A stretch of DNA of 46,592 bases, from NCBI RefSeq assembly GCF_030848565.1, contig NZ_JAVDDV010000023.1, forward strand, positions 1 to 46,592, written 5' to 3'. Positions within the stretch are counted from its first letter, which is position 1; each line of letters opens with the position of its first letter. Below the pieces are notes generated by a model. The model worked only from the letters and a program-made list of their open reading frames with translations. It was not told where the DNA came from and made no database searches. Below, one piece after another: positions 42,667-46,592 of this stretch. This DNA is from Natronolimnohabitans sp. A-GB9 (lineage in GTDB: Archaea; Halobacteriota; Halobacteria; Halobacteriales; Natrialbaceae). The translations under genes were made by a program, and so were the position numbers.

Positions 42667-45657
42667 TTACGACCGCGAGAGCTGTTCGTTTACCTTCTCG
42701 ATGGGATGTGGAGGGTTCTCGTCTCGCGTCTCTCGATCGCCGATCTGACTCCGACAGGAGGCGCCGGGAGCGACTGGCGTCCCGCCACTCTCGTCGAGTT
42801 TCTCGTAGAGACGCTCGCCGATCTCCTTCGAGAGGTCGTAGTGTTCGGCTTCGTAGCCGAAGCTTCCGGCCATCCCACAACACGAAGAATCGATCGGATC
42901 GACGGCGTAGCCGGCACGGCGGAGCACGCCGACGGCGTGGTGGTCCTTCCCGGCCGCCTTCTGGTGGCAGTGACCGTGATAGGAGAGTCGTTCGTCCGTC
43001 TCCTCGAGCGGGAGCTCCTCAACAAGACGGTAGGTATCCAGGTACTCACAGACGCCGTAGGCGTTCGCCGCGACCGTCTCGGCGGCCGCCGTACTCACGA
43101 GATCGAGGTACTCGTCCTGAAAAGCCACGGCATCGGAGGGCTCGATGGCGACGACGTCGTAGCCGTCCTCGATGTATTCGGCGAACAGTTCGACGTTCGT
43201 CCGAGCACGCTCCTCGGCGGCGTCGAGCATCCCGACCGAGTACGCCGCCCGGCCGCTCGGGGCGGCCTCGTCGGGAATCTCGACGTGGACGTCCGCGGAC
43301 TCGAGGACGGCGATGGCGGCTTTCCCGGCCCGGGGGTAGCTGTAGTTCGTGTACGTATCGGGGAACAAAACCACCTTTCTGTCGGCCGTTTCCGGGCTCA
43401 CACGCGAGCCACGCTTCTCGTACCACTCCTGTAAGGATTCCCGCTCGAAGGTGGGAAGCTCACGTTCGGGGGCGATACCGACGACCGTTTCCATCAGGAG
43501 ACGGCTTCCAGGGAGCTTCTGACCGACGTTCGAAAGCGGCGCGAGCGCGCTTCCGATCCTCGAGAGCGTATCGATGTTGCCGAACAGCCGTTCCCGGAGG
43601 CCGACACCCTCGCGTTCGTGGTACTGATACTTGGTCTCGGCTTTGAGCTTCGCCAGGTCGACGCCGGTCGGACAGTCGCTCTTACAGCCTTTACAGCCGA
43701 CACAGAGATCGAGCACTTCCTCCTGGAATCGTTTCGAGTACAGTTCGTCCTCGGGGAGCTCCCCGGAGATCGCCGCCCGGAGCATGTTCGCCCGCCCACG
43801 GGTCGTCGCGATCTCGTCGTTCATCCCCCGATAGGTTGGACACATCACGTCGTCGGTCTGGCGACAGGTCCCACAGCCGTTACACAGCTCCACCAGGTGC
43901 GAGAACCCGCCCTCTTCCGAGAAGTCGAGTTTCGTCTGCGGTTCGATCGAGGAGTAACTCGCCCCATACCGGAGGTTCTCGCGCATGTCGGTCGGCTCGT
44001 CGTCGGTGTAGACGACCGTTCCCGGGTTCAGTCGCCAGTCGGGATCGAAGGCCAACTTGACCGCCTTGAACGCCTCCCACAGCTCCTCGCCGTACAGCTT
44101 CCGGTTGAACGCCGTCCGTGCGAGCCCGTCGCCGTGCTCGCCGGAGAACGAGCCGTGGTGCTCGAGGACGAGGTCGGTGACGTCTTCGGTGATCGACTGC
44201 ATCGTCTGGATGCCGTCGTCGTCTTTCAGGTCGAGAATGGGGCGGATGTGAAGCGTCCCGCTGCCCGCGTGGGCGAAGTACGCGGCGGACGTGTCGTGGG
44301 CCTCGAGGACGTCCATGAACCCCTCGACGTAGTCGGCGAGCTCGGCTGGCGGCACCGTCGCATCCTCGATGAAGGGGTACGGCTTCGGATCGCCCTCGAG
44401 GCTCATCAGCAGCGGGATAGCCGCCTTTCGAAGCTTCCAGAGGTCCGCCTGCTCGTCCTCGGTGTAGGCCTCGATAGCATCGAAGGCGTCGCCCTCGTCG
44501 ACGAAGTGAGCGTTCGTTTGCCCGATCGCTTCCTCGAAGTCGTCGTGGAGCTCCGAGTCGTACTCGAGCATCAGCGCCGCTTCCGTTTCGTCGGGGATCG
44601 GCTCCTCGTAGCGGGAGAACTGTTCTGACTCCCGAGCGAGCCTGAACAGTTCGTCGTCCATGAGTTCGACCGCGCTGGGATCGAACTCGAGGGCCTCGGG
44701 GACCGCCTCGAGCGCCGCGATCAGGTCGTCGAAACAGTAGAGGACGAGTGCCGTCTCTTCGGGAAGCGTCACGAGACTGATCTCCGCTTCCACGATCACG
44801 CCAAGCGTCGATTCTGCGCCGACGAACAGTTTCGAGAGGTTGATGACCTCCTCGCCCGCGTCGTTTTCGTAGATCACCTTGTTGAGGTTGTACCCGGAGA
44901 CGTTGCGTTTGAGATCCGGGTAGCGGGTCTCGATCTCGTCTTCGTTCTCCTCGACGAGTTCACGAACGGTCCGGTAGATCTCCGCCTCGCGACCGTCTTT
45001 CGACACGATCTCCTCGTACTCAGCGGAGTCGAGGACAACCTCACGGGTGTGGATCAGCGAGCCGTCGGCGAGGACGACTTTCAACTCCTCGGTGTAGGCG
45101 TCGGTGATCCCGTACCGGACGGAGTGGGCCCCCGTGGAGTTGTTCCCGATCCCGCCGCCGATCGTCGCTCGGTTCGACGAGGCAGGGTCGGGAGCGAACT
45201 TGAGCCCGTACTGTTCGACGTGGTCGTCGAAGTGGTCCTGGACGACCCCGGGCTGGACGCGCGCTCGCTGCCGGTCGACGTCGACCTCGAGGATGTCGTC
45301 CATGTAGACGGTCATATCGAGCACGACACAGCCCGGTCCCACTGTCTGTCCGCCGAGGGACGATCCGGCCCCACGTGCGATGACCGGCACGTCGTGGTCG
45401 GCTGCGACACGAACCGCGTTTCGTACGTCTTCGGTATCTCGAGGGAGAACAGCGCCCGCTGGGCGAGCCTGATAGATACTACCGTCAGTCGCATACAGCA
45501 CCTGTGCGTATTCGTCGAATCGAACGTCGCCGCTGATAACTGAACGAAGATCGTCCGCGAGTTCGGCGTACTCGCGTACGTCGCTGTAGTCGTGGTCGAG
45601 CGTCTCTCGGAACGCCTCGTAACTACCGAGGTCGTCTTGTGGCTTTTCAACAGCCAT
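42667..45657 (-). CDS. FAD- and Fe-S-binding oxidoreductase (D-lactate/2-hydroxyacid dehydrogenase type, 2)
   Basis: A 996-residue paralogue of the enzyme at 15481-18564 with the same domain order: FAD-binding (ARGAGSSLGGQTV and GNNSTGAHSVRYG), FAD-oxidase C-terminal, two 4Fe-4S motifs (CNGCGTC with later CPTY; CVGCKGCKSDCP), and a CCG domain with HGHCHQK and DSSCCGMAGSFGYE. It is convergent with lctP and 151 bases from it, which favours lactate as substrate. A TATA-like box (reverse strand, 45683-45690) and a near-palindrome TCCGTAATTTCGGA (45660-45673) lie just upstream of the start. The electron acceptor is probably a quinone. Confidence 0.86.
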   Translation of the reverse strand: MAVEKPQDDLGSYEAFRETLDHDYSDVREYAELADDLRSVISGDVRFDEYAQVLYATDGSIYQARPAGAVLPRDTEDVRNAVRVAADHDVPVIARGAGSSLGGQTVGPGCVVLDMTVYMDDILEVDVDRQRARVQPGVVQDHFDDHVEQYGLKFAPDPASSNRATIGGGIGNNSTGAHSVRYGITDAYTEELKVVLADGSLIHTREVVLDSAEYEEIVSKDGREAEIYRTVRELVEENEDEIETRYPDLKRNVSGYNLNKVIYENDAGEEVINLSKLFVGAESTLGVIVEAEISLVTLPEETALVLYCFDDLIAALEAVPEALEFDPSAVELMDDELFRLARESEQFSRYEEPIPDETEAALMLEYDSELHDDFEEAIGQTNAHFVDEGDAFDAIEAYTEDEQADLWKLRKAAIPLLMSLEGDPKPYPFIEDATVPPAELADYVEGFMDVLEAHDTSAAYFAHAGSGTLHIRPILDLKDDDGIQTMQSITEDVTDLVLEHHGSFSGEHGDGLARTAFNRKLYGEELWEAFKAVKLAFDPDWRLNPGTVVYTDDEPTDMRENLRYGASYSSIEPQTKLDFSEEGGFSHLVELCNGCGTCRQTDDVMCPTYRGMNDEIATTRGRANMLRAAISGELPEDELYSKRFQEEVLDLCVGCKGCKSDCPTGVDLAKLKAETKYQYHEREGVGLRERLFGNIDTLSRIGSALAPLSNVGQKLPGSRLLMETVVGIAPERELPTFERESLQEWYEKRGSRVSPETADRKVVLFPDTYTNYSYPRAGKAAIAVLESADVHVEIPDEAAPSGRAAYSVGMLDAAEERARTNVELFAEYIEDGYDVVAIEPSDAVAFQDEYLDLVSTAAAETVAANAYGVCEYLDTYRLVEELPLEETDERLSYHGHCHQKAAGKDHHAVGVLRRAGYAVDPIDSSCCGMAGSFGYEAEHYDLSKEIGERLYEKLDESGGTPVAPGASCRSQIGDRETRDENPPHPIEKVNEQLSRS

Positions 45658-45719
45658 TATCCGTAATTTCGGACATCAATTATTATAAATCCTGGTGTTA
45701 GTTTCACACTCCCATGGCC

Positions 45720-45794
45720 CTAGTGGCGGTCCACGCCTGAACTGATGGGTCGAATCCTGCGGTGTCGTCCGATTCGACCCATCAGTCGACGGTT
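45720..45794 (+). repeat. 75-bp hairpin repeat, copy 2
   Basis: Two mismatches separate it from the copy at 27709-27783. The 13-base stem CTGATGGGTCGAA and its complement are intact, and the left edge CTAGTGGCGGTC is the same. It lies between the divergent FAD/Fe-S oxidase 2 and glyoxalase-type genes, about 63 bases upstream of the former start. An apparent 56-codon extension of the glyoxalase ORF is only the repeat read as protein. Confidence 0.75.
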
Positions 45795-45929
45795 GGAACG
45801 GTACTAGATCACAGTGAGCGGCCACTGATAGGTCTCCGTTGGCGACGGGACGGCAAAGCGCTCGCTGACGACCTCGACGAAACGAGATGGATCAACGAGT
45901 TTAAGAGAGTGCTCGTGAGGGAGTTTGAT

Positions 45930-46298
45930 ATGGAACTGATCCATATCAATATCAACGTCGCTGACGCCGACGAAACGATCGAATTCTACGAGCAGTTCGG
46001 ATTTGAGGAGAGCTGGGAGTTCGAAACGCCTGACGGTGACACCAAAAACCGGTATATCGCCGACGACAACGGAATCGAACTCCAGCTCTCGGATACGACT
46101 GGTAACGACGAGTTCGACCAGGGGACGGCGTGGGATCACCTCGCTATCGGCGTCGACGACGTCGACGAAGTCTTCGAGGAGATCGATCACTACGGCGTCG
46201 AGAAGGAGCCGGGCGATCAGCCCGAAGCCGGAGCTCGAACGGCGTTCGTCTCCGATCCCGACGGCCGGACGGTCGAACTCGTCGAACCGCTCGACTAG
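45930..46298 (+). CDS. VOC family protein, glyoxalase I-like
   Basis: A 122-residue vicinal-oxygen-chelate protein. The expected metal ligands of glyoxalase I are present: His5 (MELIHININV), Glu50 (GIELQLSD), His70 (WDHLAIG) and Glu116 (TVELVEP). The residues and length match bacterial GlxI closely, though other VOC enzymes (dioxygenases, epimerases) share this layout. Start: ATG at 45930, with a TATA-like element near 45900-45906. The longer ORF from 45762 is not favoured, since its first part is the 75-base repeat. Role in methylglyoxal detoxification is possible. Confidence 0.8.
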   Translation: MELIHININVADADETIEFYEQFGFEESWEFETPDGDTKNRYIADDNGIELQLSDTTGNDEFDQGTAWDHLAIGVDDVDEVFEEIDHYGVEKEPGDQPEAGARTAFVSDPDGRTVELVEPLD

Positions 46299-46592
46299 TT
46301 CGGCAGTCCACCCTGCTGTTCTCTATTTCAGAAATATAGGGAATCCAGCGACAACGACAGTGTACCATTACACCAATACGGATGTAAATATAGGGTTGTC
46401 AGGGGGAACGATAGCTGGACGGAAAACGGGATCGGCATCGGTTTTTCTCTATTCCAGAACGACGCATCGAACCCGTTGGCTCTCGGAAGCGTGTCCATCA
46501 CACGACGTGACTGTACACGGAGCAGATACGAACGTCGGGAACCGCCCGTGATGGGGTGACCGGTGACGGGCATCTCGGTCGCAGTTCTCTAT
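46299..46592. other. Right edge, no gene seen
   Basis: Nothing convincing is present in the last 294 bases. Open frames here are Arg-rich and lack acidic bias. No tRNA, repeat or terminator hairpin was recognised. Confidence 0.35.

Noticed and set aside
45762-45929. 56-codon N-terminal extension of the glyoxalase-type protein
   Set aside because: It starts inside the 75-base hairpin repeat, and the glyoxalase fold begins at the ATG at 45930, which has a well-placed TATA-like element.

Overview
The window reads as haloarchaeal DNA. The genes are GC-rich with strong codon bias, and the proteins are very acidic (many Asp/Glu, few Lys). Most genes have a TATA-like box about 25-35 bases upstream of the start codon and no leader. 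Haloarchaeal families such as RdfA with an archaea-specific SMC-like protein, PAC2 and Lrp/IclR regulators are present. A genus cannot be assigned by eye; a Natrialbales-type organism would fit.

Layout. 0.4-2.1 kb: a gamma-glutamyltransferase gene broken by three single-base frameshifts. 2.4-6.5 kb: PAC2 protein, then the rdfA/SMC-like cell-shape pair. 6.9-12.0 kb: MATE exporter, SLC13 carrier, ADP-forming acyl-CoA synthetase alpha subunit and an Lrp-like regulator. 12.8-38.7 kb: a large catabolic region. It holds three IclR regulators and two separate amidohydrolase + Rieske ferredoxin pairs. Other genes are an aldehyde dehydrogenase, a thioesterase, UspA, a YjiH-type membrane protein and a PHBH-type FAD monooxygenase. 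A gentisate-dioxygenase-type double cupin, an SDR, two FAH-family hydrolases, an AMP-dependent ligase and a 60-residue zinc ribbon complete the set. 39.1-46.3 kb: a lactate permease gene split by an IS4-family (IS50/Tn5-like) element, a second copy of the large FAD/Fe-S oxidase, and a glyoxalase-type protein.

How it may work. The monooxygenase, the ring-cleaving cupin and the FAH hydrolases form a plausible gentisate-like route ending in central metabolites. The aldehyde dehydrogenase, ligase, thioesterase and SDR suggest side-chain or CoA-ester steps. The amidohydrolase-Rieske pairs belong to no pathway I can name. The SDR lacks its catalytic Lys and the ligase lacks its A10 Lys. The two FAD/Fe-S oxidases and LctP point to lactate or 2-hydroxyacid use, with LctP now inactivated.

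Non-coding structure is rich. A roughly 110 bp element with palindromic ends occurs upstream of each of the three iclR genes. A 21 bp motif occurs three times between catabolic genes. Two 9-bp-periodic arrays share the unit CCTATTGCA. A 75 bp hairpin repeat occurs twice. Several palindromes sit on or beside promoters. All calls come from reading the sequence; no database search was run.
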